This document shows, piece after piece, positions 27,451-36,089 of a stretch of DNA of 64,000 bases. The notes under the pieces are model-generated. The model saw only the letters and a list, made by a program, of their open reading frames with translations. It was not told the DNA's origin and ran no database searches. How positions within the stretch are numbered: the first letter of the stretch is position 1; each line of letters opens with the position of its first letter. The stretch is from Paracoccaceae bacterium (GTDB taxonomy: Bacteria; Pseudomonadota; Alphaproteobacteria; Rhodobacterales; Rhodobacteraceae), in NCBI GenBank assembly GCA_024236495.1, contig JACKKJ010000003.1, positions 248,001 to 312,000 of the forward strand. Direction: 5' to 3'. Both the position numbers and the translations under genes were made by a program.

Positions 27451-27478
27451 AAAAAAAAGGCCGAGACGAAGCTCGGCC
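27451..27478 (-). terminator. Strong minus-strand terminator
   Basis: GGCCGAG pairs with CTCGGCC around a six-base loop, and on the minus strand the stem is followed by eight T residues. It lies 150 bases past the LysR gene stop, so it ends either that mRNA or a separate small RNA. Confidence 0.85.
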
Positions 27479-27580
27479 GAAGTCCAACAGGGAGGTAGGA
27501 AGCTGCGGGAGAATTCTCAACCGCCGCGTCCTGCAGCCCATGTAGGTTTAGCGGTTGAACCATTCAAGCAAAAATCGGTT
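27451..27580 (-). ncRNA. Candidate small RNA downstream of the LysR gene
   Basis: On the minus strand, an 8-bp perfect stem (arms 27551-27558 and 27517-27524, TCAACCGC/GCGGTTGA) with a 26-base loop is followed by the palindrome GAGAATTCTC. A pyrimidine-rich single-stranded stretch containing CCTACCTCC comes next, then the strong terminator. Stem, anti-Shine-Dalgarno-like tract and intrinsic terminator is a common sRNA layout. The 5' end is a guess, and the RNA may instead be the 3' UTR of the LysR gene. Confidence 0.45.
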
Positions 27581-27626
27581 GGGTTGACGACAATGCCGCT
27601 ATGCGTTGCCGTCATGCCTCATCTGC

Positions 27627-28532
27627 CTAGCTGGCGGATTCCGCGGCCTGGCGCTTGCGATAGGCGATGACCTCGTCGGTCACGAAGTCGCGGAAGGCGG
27701 CGACGCGCTTGGAATGGCGTAGCTCCTCAGGGTAGGCCAGGAACACCGGAACCTCGCCGGATTCCACGTCAGGAATGACCCGCACGAGGTTCGGGAAATC
27801 GTCGGTCAGGTAGTCGGGCAGAACCCCGATGCCCAGGTTGTTGCGCACGGCCTGCAAGACGCCGTAGTAGTTGTTCACCGTCAGCGTGGACCGGATGTCG
27901 TAGGTCAGCAGATGCTGCACCAGCACACCGCCGGCCTGGACCTGCGCGGCATTGGCGCTTTGGCAGATCAGCCGATGGTTCGACAGATCTTCAAGCGTCA
28001 CGGGCATGCCGCGCTCCGACAGGTACTCCGGCGAGGCATAGAGGCGCATCCTGATGTTCATGAGCCGCCGCCGGATCAGGTCGGCCTGGCTCGGCTCCTT
28101 CATGCGGATCGCCACGTCGGCCTCGCGCATGGCAAGGTCGAGGACGCGTTCCTCAAGCATCAGGTCGATCTTCAGGTCTGGGTATTTCTCGTAAAGCGTC
28201 GGCAGCCGCGGCGCGAGCCACAGGGTGCCGAACCCGGTGGTCGTGGTGACCCGGATCTCGCCATAGACCTCGTCCTCGCTGTCGCGGATGCGCGCCGCGG
28301 TCGCATCCAGCCGCTTGTTCATCGAGCGGGTCGCCTCGAACAGAAGCTCGCCCTGTTCGGTCAGAATCAGCCCCCGTGCGTGACGGTGGAAAAGTGTGGT
28401 GTTCAGGCTTTCCTCTAGCGCGCGAATCTGCCGGCTGATCGCCGATTGCGACAGATGCAGCGTATCGCCGGCATGTGTCAGCGAACCGGCATCGGCTACC
28501 GCGTGAAAGATTCTGAGCTTGTCCCAGTCCAT
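27627..28532 (-). CDS. LysR-family transcriptional regulator
   Basis: 301 residues. Winged helix DKLRIFHAVADAGSLTHAGD to SQSAISRQIRALEESLNTTL at the N-terminus, then an effector domain with EIRVTTTTGFGTLWLAPRLP. It is divergent from the indolepyruvate oxidoreductase gene with 149 bases between them that contain several TAGGTCA/TGACCTA repeats, so control of that gene is likely. The effector could be an aromatic amino acid or arylpyruvate, by inference only. Confidence 0.9.
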   Translation of the reverse strand: MDWDKLRIFHAVADAGSLTHAGDTLHLSQSAISRQIRALEESLNTTLFHRHARGLILTEQGELLFEATRSMNKRLDATAARIRDSEDEVYGEIRVTTTTGFGTLWLAPRLPTLYEKYPDLKIDLMLEERVLDLAMREADVAIRMKEPSQADLIRRRLMNIRMRLYASPEYLSERGMPVTLEDLSNHRLICQSANAAQVQAGGVLVQHLLTYDIRSTLTVNNYYGVLQAVRNNLGIGVLPDYLTDDFPNLVRVIPDVESGEVPVFLAYPEELRHSKRVAAFRDFVTDEVIAYRKRQAAESAS

Positions 28533-28573
28533 GATCGCCGCTTTCTGTCTTTTTACTGCCCTGCGGTGGAAGT

Positions 28574-28600
28574 TGACCTACATAGACGCCAAATAGGTGA
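28574..28600. promoter_or_regulatory. Distal repeat pair in the LysR/ior region
   Basis: TGACCTA at 28574-28580 and TAGGTGA at 28594-28600 form a spaced inverted pair with one mismatch. The half-sites are the same as in the proximal pair at 28632-28652, suggesting a multi-site operator for one regulator. Confidence 0.5.
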
Positions 28601-28631
28601 CAAAAAAGCCTTGGCCGCACAAAAGATTTTG

Positions 28632-28656
28632 TAGGTCAGCATTTGTGACCTATAAT
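28632..28656 (+). promoter_or_regulatory. Operator and -10 box of the indolepyruvate oxidoreductase gene
   Basis: TAGGTCA-N7-TGACCTA is a perfect inverted repeat (28632-28652). Its right arm overlaps an exact TATAAT -10 box at 28651-28656; a TTGTAG at 28629-28634 could be the -35. A protein bound here would cover the promoter, and the predicted leader is only about 20 bases. Confidence 0.6.
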
Positions 28657-28681
28657 GGCACTCCAGGGCAGGAGGACCAGA

Positions 28682-31600
28682 ATGCGCCACGATGTCAGCC
28701 TAGCGGACCGTTTCGACCTCACCAAGTCATCCGTGCTCTTGAACGGCACGCAAGCGCTGGTTCGCCTGATGCTTGTGCAGAAGGAGCGTGATCGCCGCGC
28801 CGGTTTGCACACCGGGGGCTATGTTTCGGGCTATCGGGGGTCGCCGCTTGGCGCCGTCGACCAGCAGATGGCGCGCGAAGACAAGCTGCTGCGCGCCAAC
28901 GACATCCTGTTCCGCCCCGGCCTGAACGAAGATCTGGCCGCGACGGCGATCTGGGGCACCCAGCAGGCCGAACTGCGCGGCGAAGGGAAGTATGACGGCG
29001 TCTTCGCGCTTTGGTACGGCAAGGGGCCGGGGGTCGACCGGTCCGGCGACGTGATGCGCCACGCCAACATGGCGGGCACCTCGCCCCATGGCGGCGTGCT
29101 GATGGCGATGGGCGACGATCACACCGGCGAAAGCTCCACCGTCTGCCACCAGTCGGACTGGGCCCTTGTGGACGCCTACATGCCCATCGTGTCGCCCGCC
29201 GGCGTGCAGGAGATCCTGGACTTCGGGCTATACGGGTTCGCGCTGTCGCGGTTCTCGGGCCTCTGGGTCGGGCTGAAAACCATGAAGGACACGGTGGAGG
29301 TCACATCCGTCGTCGATGGCGGGCTGGACCGGATGGCCTTCGTCACCCCCGACTTCCCGATGCCCGAAGGCGGGCTGAACATCCGCCTGAAGGATCACTG
29401 GATCGCGCAGGAAGCGCGGATGATCGACCACAAGCGTTTCGCCGCCGAGGCGTTCGCGCGGGCGAACCGCATCGACCGCCGCGTCTGGGGCAAACCCGGC
29501 GCCCGCATCGGCTTCGTCGCGGCGGGCAAGAACTGGCTCGACCTTACCCATGCGCTTGACCTTCTGGGCATCGACGCCGCCGAGGCGGAACGGCTTGGCA
29601 TCACCACCTACAAGATCGGCCAGACCTTCCCGCTGGACATGACGTCGTTTCATGACTGGGCCGAGGGGCTCGACCTGATCGTCGTGGTCGAGGAAAAGCG
29701 CAAGCTGATCGAGGTCCAGATCAAGGAGGCGATCTTCGACGACCGCCGCGGCCGCCGCGTCTATGGCTGGTACAAGAGCGGCGCGGGCGGAATGCACGAG
29801 GACGAGCTTTTCCCGACGCGGATGGCGCTTGATCCGGTGATGGTCGCCGCCAGGATCGGCGATATCCTTGTCGAGGAGGGGCGCGGAACCGACAGGGTCA
29901 AGGCCGCGCTGCAAGTCATCGGGGACGCGCAGAAATCCGCCAACACGCAGGATCTGGCCGCGCGGCTTCCCTACTTCTGTTCGGGCTGCCCCCACAACAC
30001 CTCCACCAAGGTTCCGGAGGGCAGCCGCGCCTATGCCGGGATCGGCTGTCACTTCATGGTGCAGTGGATGGACCGTTCGACCACCGGTTTCACCCACATG
30101 GGCGGCGAGGGCGCTAACTGGATCGGCGAGGCGCCGTTTTCCACCCGCGCCCATGTCTTCCAGAACCTTGGCGACGGCACCTACAACCATTCGGGCGTCC
30201 TCGCGATCCGTGCCGCGCTCGCCGCCGGGACCAACATCACCTACAAGATCCTGTTCAACGACGCGGTCGCGATGACCGGCGGGCAGACCAACGAGGGCGG
30301 CCTGACCGCCGACCGCATCGCCCGCGAGGTGCAGGCGATGGGGGTCGGGCATATCGCCGTCGTGGTGGATGAAAAGGAAGACCTGGACCGGGGCCGGTTC
30401 CCGTCAGGCATCGCCTTTCACCCCCGCGAAGAGCTTTTGAAGGTGGAAGAGAAGTTCAGGGATATCAGCGGCGTATCGGTCATTCTTTATGTCCAGACCT
30501 GTGCCGCCGAGAAGCGCCGCCGCCGCAAGCGCGGCACCTTCCCCGACCCTGACCGCCGGGTCTTCATCAATACCGATGTCTGCGAGGGGTGCGGCGATTG
30601 CGGCGTGCAGTCGAACTGCGTCTCGATCGTGCCGGTCGAGACGGAACTGGGCCGCAAGCGGGCGATCGACCAGTCGTCCTGCAACAAGGACTTTTCCTGC
30701 CTGAACGGCTTTTGCCCCTCCTTCGTGACGCTTGAGGGCGCAAAGGTGAAAAAGGCCGCGACCGCCGCGCTGGATCTGCCCGACCTTGCCGAACCTGCGC
30801 TTCCGGCGATCGCCGGGACGCATAATGTCGTGATCACCGGTGTCGGCGGGACCGGGGTGGTCACCGTGGGCGCTGTCCTGGCGATGGCGGCGCATCTGGA
30901 CGGCAAGGCCGCCGGCATGATGGAGATGGCGGGCCTGGCCCAGAAGGGCGGCGCGGTCCATATCCACCTGCGCCTTGCCGAAAGGCCGCAGGACATCAAC
31001 GCGATCCGCGTCGCGGTGGGGGAGGCCGATTGCGTGATCGGTGGCGATCTTGTGGTGACGGCGGGGTCGAAAACCCTTGGCCTGATGCGCCAGGGCCGAA
31101 CCGGGGCAGTCGTGAACAGCCACGAGATCATCACCGGAGAGTTCACCCGCAATCGTGAATTCCGCTTGCCCTCCGGGCAGATGCGGCTGGCGCTTGAAGC
31201 GCGGCTCAAGGATCGCGCGGCCTTTTTCGACGCCACGGATCTGGCGGCGAAGCTTTTGGGCGACGCGATCTATTCCAACATGCTGGTCCTTGGCGCCGCC
31301 TGGCAGAAAGGGCTGGTGCCCGTCTCGCTGGCCGCGATCCGCGCGGCGATCGAGATGAACGGGGCCGCGGTCGCCGGAAACCTGCGGGCCTTCGACATCG
31401 GTCGGTGGGCGGTCGCGCATCCCGAACAGGCTGCGGAAATCACTGCAGAAGACGACCCCAAGGCGCTGACGCTGCAAGAAAAGATCGACTTTCGCGCCAA
31501 CCGTCTGGCGGCCTATCAGGATCGTGCCTATGCGGACAGGTTCCGGGCGCTGGTCGACCGTGCCCCGGAGCCGCTGAAGGAGGCGGTCGCGAAGGGGTAT

Positions 31601-32092
31601 CATCACCTGCTGGCCTACAAGGATGAATACGAGGTCGCGCGGCTGCATCTGGAGACCGCCCAGAAGGCGAAGGCGGAATTCGACGGCGATTTGCGGATGA
31701 CCTTCCACCTCGCGCCGCCGGTCCTGGGGGGCAAGGGGCCGGACGGACGTCCGCGCAAGCGCGCTTTCGGGCCCTGGGTGCTGACGCTTTTCGGCGTGCT
31801 CGCACGGATGAAGGGGCTGCGCGGGACGGTGCTTGACCCCTTTGGCTGGCTGCCGGAACGGCGGGTCGAACGGGCGCTGATCGCGCAGTACGAGGCCGAC
31901 ATGGCCGAGGTGCTGCCCCTTGTCGCCCCGCCGACCGAAGGGGCGGTGCGCGCGCTGGCGGAGCTGCCGCTTGCCATCCGGGGTTTCGGCCCGGTGAAGG
32001 ACGCGGCGGTCGAAAAGGCCGCGCGTCAAAGGGCAGAGTTGCTGGCGGCGATCCGCGCGGGCGGCACCCCGCAGGCGCAGGCCGCAGAGTAA
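28682..32092 (+). CDS. Indolepyruvate ferredoxin oxidoreductase, fused alpha-beta type
   Basis: 1136 residues joining the IorA-like part (ThDP domains, GYVSGYRGSPLGAVDQQM and the GIGCHFMVQWM region), a ferredoxin-type cluster segment (CEGCGDCGVQSNC and nearby cysteines) and the IorB-like gamma domain (TGVGGTGVVTVGAVLAMAAH, MAGLAQKGGAVHIHLR). It decarboxylates arylpyruvates from aromatic amino acids to acyl-CoA, reducing ferredoxin. The ATG at 28682 has GGAGGA upstream; an ATG nine codons earlier falls at the -10 box. Fused forms are common in Proteobacteria. Confidence 0.93.
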   Translation: MRHDVSLADRFDLTKSSVLLNGTQALVRLMLVQKERDRRAGLHTGGYVSGYRGSPLGAVDQQMAREDKLLRANDILFRPGLNEDLAATAIWGTQQAELRGEGKYDGVFALWYGKGPGVDRSGDVMRHANMAGTSPHGGVLMAMGDDHTGESSTVCHQSDWALVDAYMPIVSPAGVQEILDFGLYGFALSRFSGLWVGLKTMKDTVEVTSVVDGGLDRMAFVTPDFPMPEGGLNIRLKDHWIAQEARMIDHKRFAAEAFARANRIDRRVWGKPGARIGFVAAGKNWLDLTHALDLLGIDAAEAERLGITTYKIGQTFPLDMTSFHDWAEGLDLIVVVEEKRKLIEVQIKEAIFDDRRGRRVYGWYKSGAGGMHEDELFPTRMALDPVMVAARIGDILVEEGRGTDRVKAALQVIGDAQKSANTQDLAARLPYFCSGCPHNTSTKVPEGSRAYAGIGCHFMVQWMDRSTTGFTHMGGEGANWIGEAPFSTRAHVFQNLGDGTYNHSGVLAIRAALAAGTNITYKILFNDAVAMTGGQTNEGGLTADRIAREVQAMGVGHIAVVVDEKEDLDRGRFPSGIAFHPREELLKVEEKFRDISGVSVILYVQTCAAEKRRRRKRGTFPDPDRRVFINTDVCEGCGDCGVQSNCVSIVPVETELGRKRAIDQSSCNKDFSCLNGFCPSFVTLEGAKVKKAATAALDLPDLAEPALPAIAGTHNVVITGVGGTGVVTVGAVLAMAAHLDGKAAGMMEMAGLAQKGGAVHIHLRLAERPQDINAIRVAVGEADCVIGGDLVVTAGSKTLGLMRQGRTGAVVNSHEIITGEFTRNREFRLPSGQMRLALEARLKDRAAFFDATDLAAKLLGDAIYSNMLVLGAAWQKGLVPVSLAAIRAAIEMNGAAVAGNLRAFDIGRWAVAHPEQAAEITAEDDPKALTLQEKIDFRANRLAAYQDRAYADRFRALVDRAPEPLKEAVAKGYHHLLAYKDEYEVARLHLETAQKAKAEFDGDLRMTFHLAPPVLGGKGPDGRPRKRAFGPWVLTLFGVLARMKGLRGTVLDPFGWLPERRVERALIAQYEADMAEVLPLVAPPTEGAVRALAELPLAIRGFGPVKDAAVEKAARQRAELLAAIRAGGTPQAQAAE

Positions 32093-32169
32093 CCGAACCG
32101 TCATCGCCCCGTCATCGAACCGTCGTCATCGCATGCGAGCCTTGCGCAAGGTGACGGATCGGGGGCGCC

Positions 32170-33042
32170 ATGACCGGACGGCTTGCACGCGAGATTTCAT
32201 ATGCATCCTCGGCGCGGACGCGCACGGGGCGGGTGCTGATCCGGGTGATGGAAAACGCGACGGGGCGCCTTTCGCTGATCCGGCGCGCCGCCGGCTATGC
32301 CGAGGATGTCGCGCAGGGCGAGGATTTCTGGCGGGTGATGGTCGATCGCTACGGCCTGAGCCTGGACGTCGTCGGGGGATCGCTTGACGATATTCCGGCG
32401 CGCGGGCCGCTGATCCTTGTGGCCAATCACCCCTATGGAATCCTTGACGGCCTGATCATGGGCTACCTTCTGTCGGCACTGCGGGGCGATTTCAGGATTC
32501 TCGCGCATCGTGTCTTCCGGCGCGCGGCGGAGCTTGACCGCGTGATCCTTCCGGTGAATTTCGATGCCACGCCCGAGGCGGCGCGGGAAAACCTGCAGGC
32601 GCGGGCCGCGGCGCTTGACTATCTGGGGCGGGGCGGCGCCATCGGCATCTTTCCCGGGGGCACGGTTTCGACCGCCGCCGGGCCGTTCGGACGTCCGCTT
32701 GACCCGGTCTGGCGCAACTTTACCGCCCGGATGATCGCGAAGTCGGGCGCGACGGTGGTTCCGATCTTCTTCGACGGCGCGAATTCGCGTCTGTTCCAAC
32801 TGGCCAGCCACCTGCATTTCACCCTGCGCATGGGGCTTTTGATCCGGGAATTCCGCCAGCGGATCGACGGGCCCGTGCGCATCGCCGTCGGCCGGCCGAT
32901 TTCCGCTGATGATCTTGCCGCGCACCGGGGCGACAGTGTGGCGATGATGGATTTCCTGCGCCGGGCAACCTATGCCTTGTCACCCGGGCCGCTGCCGACT
33001 ATCGGCTACGGTTACGAATTCGAGGAACGGTACCGCGCCTGA
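32170..33042 (+). CDS. Lysophospholipid acyltransferase family protein (PlsC-like)
   Basis: 290 residues with VANHPYGILDGLIMGYLL (the HX5D-type variant of the acyltransferase motif) and GGAIGIFPGGTVSTAAGPFG, which serve as motifs I and III of the PlsC superfamily. The HPxG..DG form is typical of the group related to OlsA and hemolysin-like acyltransferases. It probably acylates a lyso-lipid at the inner membrane. It lies 77 bases after the oxidoreductase gene and 28 bases before murI; substrate unknown. Confidence 0.82.
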   Translation: MTGRLAREISYASSARTRTGRVLIRVMENATGRLSLIRRAAGYAEDVAQGEDFWRVMVDRYGLSLDVVGGSLDDIPARGPLILVANHPYGILDGLIMGYLLSALRGDFRILAHRVFRRAAELDRVILPVNFDATPEAARENLQARAAALDYLGRGGAIGIFPGGTVSTAAGPFGRPLDPVWRNFTARMIAKSGATVVPIFFDGANSRLFQLASHLHFTLRMGLLIREFRQRIDGPVRIAVGRPISADDLAAHRGDSVAMMDFLRRATYALSPGPLPTIGYGYEFEERYRA

Positions 33043-33070
33043 CCCTGTGCGCGGTTGCGCGGAGGCTTTC

Positions 33071-33883
33071 ATGGCGGTGGGCGTTTTCGACAGCGGGCTG
33101 GGCGGGCTGACAGTTCTGGACGCGGTCGCGCGCGACCTGCCCGATGTACCCTTCGTCTACTATGGCGACAACGCCCATGCCCCCTACGGGGTGCGCGACG
33201 CCGACGACATCTTCGCGCTGACCTGCGCCGGGGTCGAACGGCTTTGGGCCGAGGGCTGCGACCTGGTGATCCTCGCCTGCAATACCGCATCGGCCGCGGC
33301 ACTCAAGCGGATGCAGGAAACCTGGGTGCCGGCGGACAAGCGGGTTCTGGGCGTCTTCGTGCCGCTGATCGAGGCGCTGACCGAACGGCAGTGGGGCGAC
33401 AATTCCCCCCCGCGCGAGGTCGCGGTGAAGCATGTCGCGCTGTTCGCGACCCCCGCGACGGTCGCCAGCCGGGCCTTCCAGCGCGAACTGGCCTTCCGCG
33501 CCATCGGCGTCGATGTGGAGGCGCAGCCCTGCGGCGGTGTCGTCGATGCGATCGAACAGGGCGACGAGATCCTGGCCGAGGCGCTGGTGCGGTCGCATGT
33601 GGAGGCCCTGAAGCGCCGGATGCCGCACCCGGAGGCGGCGATCCTTGGCTGCACGCACTACCCGTTGATGGAGGCGACCTTCCGCGCTGCCCTGGGACCG
33701 GGGGTCAAGGTCTTTTCCCAGGCGGACCTGGTGGCCGAAAGCCTGAAGGACTATCTGCACCGCCGGCCGGAGTTCGCCGGCGCGGGGCGGGTATCGAAAT
33801 TCCTGACCACCGGCGATCCGCAGCGCGTTTCGGACAAGGCTACGCAGTTCCTGCGCCGCCAGATCCGGTTCGAGCCCGCCTGA
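33071..33883 (+). CDS. murI: Glutamate racemase
   Basis: 270 residues that make D-glutamate for peptidoglycan. Key motifs: VFDSGLGGLTVLDAV, the first catalytic cysteine in ILACNTASAAALKRM and the second in ILGCTHYPLMEATF. The start at 33071 has GGAGG five bases upstream; an in-frame ATG 33 codons earlier lies inside the acyltransferase gene. Normal size and complete active site. Confidence 0.96.
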   Translation: MAVGVFDSGLGGLTVLDAVARDLPDVPFVYYGDNAHAPYGVRDADDIFALTCAGVERLWAEGCDLVILACNTASAAALKRMQETWVPADKRVLGVFVPLIEALTERQWGDNSPPREVAVKHVALFATPATVASRAFQRELAFRAIGVDVEAQPCGGVVDAIEQGDEILAEALVRSHVEALKRRMPHPEAAILGCTHYPLMEATFRAALGPGVKVFSQADLVAESLKDYLHRRPEFAGAGRVSKFLTTGDPQRVSDKATQFLRRQIRFEPA

Positions 33884-34015
33884 GGCGCGCGCCGGTTTCC
33901 CGACCGGATGGTCCATTTCATGTCGCAAACGGGTCGCCCGCGGCCAACCGCGTCGCGCGCGGGACAGAGTTTGGCGCCGCCGCGATGAAGTCTTGCCCGG
34001 ACAGGGGAGGACGGA

Positions 34016-34900
34016 ATGAGATACGGAACGGGCGTCATGCTGGTGGTGCTGGCCGGGGTGCTGTGGTCGGGGTTCGGCCTTGCGGTGCGCCACCTTGACG
34101 GGGCAGGGGCCTGGGCGGTCGTCTTCTGGCGATCCGTCGCGCTGGTCCCGGCGCTGATGCTGTTCATTTCCTGGCGGTCCGGCGGGCGGGCGTTCTCGCG
34201 GGTGCTGGCGACCGGCTGGCCCGGTGTCTGCGGCGGCCTTTGTCTGATCGCGGCGTCGCTGGGCGGGATCTATTCGATCCAGGTGACGACGGTTGCCAAT
34301 GCCGTCTTCCTCTTTGCCGCGGCGCCCTTCCTGACTGCCGTCCTGGGCTGGCTTCTGCTGGGCGAAAGGGTCCGGCGCGCGACCTGGGTCGCGATCGCCA
34401 TGGCCGCTCTTGGCATCTTCCTTATGGTGCGGGAGGGGTTGGCGATGGGCGCGCTGGACGGCAACCTCGCCGCGCTTGGCTCGGCCCTGGGATTCGCGGG
34501 GTTCACCATCGCGATCCGGTCGGGCCGGCAGGGCGACATGATGCCGACCGTCGTCCTGGGCGGGGTTTTCACGATGATCGCGGCTGCCTTCGTCGCGCCC
34601 CTGATGGGCGAGACGCTTTGGGTCTCTGCCCATGATATCCTTCTGTCGCTGGGGATGGGGGCGGTGCTTCTGGCGACGGGCATGGCGCTTTACACCGTCG
34701 GCAGCCGGGTGATCCCCGCCGCCGAACTGCCGCTTCTGTCGATCGTCGAGGTACTTCTGGCGCCGGTCTGGGTCTGGCTTTTCCTGGGCGAGACGGCATC
34801 GGCCGGCACCATCGCGGGCGGAGCGCTGCTGGTGGCGGCTGTCGTGTGGAACGCGCTGAGCGGGATGCGCGGGCGCGCGCCGGTCCCCGCCAAGGCGTGA
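34016..34900 (+). CDS. EamA/DMT family transporter
   Basis: 294 residues with about ten membrane helices in two EamA repeats (about 1-140 and 150-285). The sequence GVLWSGFGLAVRHLDGAGAW at the first helix, ANAVFLFAAAPFLTAVLGWL, and the C-terminal IVEVLLAPVWVWLFLGETAS are typical of drug/metabolite transporters. It sits alone between murI and thpR with GGGGAGG upstream. Substrate cannot be predicted; many such proteins export amino acids or metabolites. Confidence 0.88.
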   Translation: MRYGTGVMLVVLAGVLWSGFGLAVRHLDGAGAWAVVFWRSVALVPALMLFISWRSGGRAFSRVLATGWPGVCGGLCLIAASLGGIYSIQVTTVANAVFLFAAAPFLTAVLGWLLLGERVRRATWVAIAMAALGIFLMVREGLAMGALDGNLAALGSALGFAGFTIAIRSGRQGDMMPTVVLGGVFTMIAAAFVAPLMGETLWVSAHDILLSLGMGAVLLATGMALYTVGSRVIPAAELPLLSIVEVLLAPVWVWLFLGETASAGTIAGGALLVAAVVWNALSGMRGRAPVPAKA

Positions 34901-34949
34901 TCCCCACGGCGCGATTGCCACGACCTGCCATCCGTGGCAGGGAAGGCGC

Positions 34950-35513
34950 ATGATCCGCGCCTTCTTTGCCCTGACGCTGCCGGAGCTTGTCGTCGAACAG
35001 ATCGAACGGCTGCAGGACGCCATACCCTTTGGCCGCGCGTCGGCGCCCGACACCCTGCACCTGACGCTGGCGTTTCTGGGCGAGGTGACGCCCGAGACGC
35101 TTGAGGCGGCCCACGAGGCAGCGGAAACCCTTGCGCCAGACCCCTTCGCGGTCGAACTGCGGGGGCTTCAGCTTCTGGGGCGGCCCCCGGGCGGTGTCCT
35201 GGCCGCGGGCGTCGCGCCGGAGCCGCGGCTGGACGCGCTGGCGGCAAGCCTGCGGTCGCGTCTGGCGGGCGCGCGCATCAGCCTTCCGCGCGAACGCTTT
35301 CGCCCCCATGTCACGCTCTTGCGCCTGAAACCCGGGGACGCGGACGAGGCGACGCTGGCGCGGGCGCTGGGGCGACACGCGGATTTTCGGGCGGGGCCGG
35401 TTCCGGTGACCGGGATGTCGCTTTTCCGGTCCACCCTTGGCCCCAAGGGCGCGCGGCACGAGGAGATGGCGCGCTATCCGTTCGATCCGATCGACGGACG
35501 CGACAATTTTTAG
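34950..35513 (+). CDS. thpR: RNA 2',3'-cyclic phosphodiesterase (2H family)
   Basis: 187 residues with the two histidine motifs of 2H phosphoesterases, HLTLAFLGEV near residue 37 and HVTLLRLK near 118. ThpR/LigT proteins hydrolyse 2',3'-cyclic phosphates on RNA ends. The N-terminus MIRAFFALTLPE and length are normal. The gene is 49 bases after the transporter and 72 before ccmE, all in one direction. Confidence 0.93.
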   Translation: MIRAFFALTLPELVVEQIERLQDAIPFGRASAPDTLHLTLAFLGEVTPETLEAAHEAAETLAPDPFAVELRGLQLLGRPPGGVLAAGVAPEPRLDALAASLRSRLAGARISLPRERFRPHVTLLRLKPGDADEATLARALGRHADFRAGPVPVTGMSLFRSTLGPKGARHEEMARYPFDPIDGRDNF

Positions 35514-35585
35514 CGTTGAAACCGCCGCGCCGGGCGTCCATCTAGCCAGTGCCGGGGGCTTGTCCGGCCAATTGGAGGAAGCGAC

Positions 35586-36044
35586 ATGAAGGGCCTGAAG
35601 AAGCAGCGGCGTATCCAGATCATCGTTCTGGCCGTCGTGGCCATGGTGGCGAGCTTCGCCGCCTTCTACATCGCGGCCCCGAATGCGCTGCAGTACTTCC
35701 GGTCCCCGACCGAGGTGACCGAGAACCCGCCCGGCCCGGCCGAGACCTTCCGCATCGGCGGTCTTGTCGAGGAAGGAAGCCTCGTGCGCGGGCAGGGGGC
35801 GGAGATCACCTTTCGCGTGACCGACGGCAACGGTATCGTTCCGGTCAGCTATACCGGCCTTCTGCCCGACCTGTTCGACGAGGGCGAAGGGGTCGTCGCG
35901 ACCGGCAAGCTGGTCGGCGGCACCTTCGAGGCAAGCGAGATCCTCGCCAAGCATGACGAGACCTACATGCCCAAGGAGGTCATCGACGCGCTGAAGGAAC
36001 AGGGCATGTACGTCGAACCGGACGCCCAGGCAGCGACGAATTAA
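35586..36044 (+). CDS. ccmE: Cytochrome c maturation protein CcmE
   Basis: 152 residues: N-terminal membrane anchor (IQIIVLAVVAMVASFAAFYI), a periplasmic OB-fold domain and the heme-attachment motif LAKHDETYMP, whose histidine binds heme covalently. CcmE carries heme from CcmCD to the CcmFH lyase for cytochrome c assembly. It is alone here; other ccm genes are outside the window. The stop precedes a hairpin and the endolysin gene. Confidence 0.96.
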   Translation: MKGLKKQRRIQIIVLAVVAMVASFAAFYIAAPNALQYFRSPTEVTENPPGPAETFRIGGLVEEGSLVRGQGAEITFRVTDGNGIVPVSYTGLLPDLFDEGEGVVATGKLVGGTFEASEILAKHDETYMPKEVIDALKEQGMYVEPDAQAATN

Positions 36045-36058
36045 CGAAATCCGACCAG

Positions 36059-36085
36059 CTTTCCGGGGATCGCAACCCCGGAGAG
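36059..36085 (+). promoter_or_regulatory. Hairpin that buries the endolysin ribosome binding site
   Basis: CTTTCCGGGG pairs with CCCCGGAGAG (one G-U pair) around a seven-base loop, a 10-bp stem. The Shine-Dalgarno GGAGAG at 36080-36085 is wholly inside the 3' arm and ends four bases before the ATG. There is no U-tract, so it is more likely a translational lock than a terminator of ccmE. Confidence 0.6.
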
Positions 36086-36089
36086 CGCC

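Larger units (their letters stand above)
27119..27626. other. Long intergenic region upstream of purL
   Basis: About 500 bases without a convincing protein gene; long frames here run through a terminator. The left part is the purL leader and includes an imperfect hairpin (GCGCCTT and AAGGCGC arms near 27149-27171). The right part holds a candidate small RNA with a strong minus-strand terminator at 27451-27478. The middle contains AT-richer stretches, probably the purL promoter, but no exact promoter can be assigned. Confidence 0.5.

Noticed and set aside
27192..27545. Plus-strand frame of 117 codons upstream of purL
   Set aside because: It runs through the terminator hairpin and the A-tract, has no ribosome binding site, and has low-complexity composition.
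36040..36060. CtrA box before the endolysin gene
   Set aside because: Only one TTAAC half-site is present, overlapping the ccmE stop; the second half at the right distance is missing.
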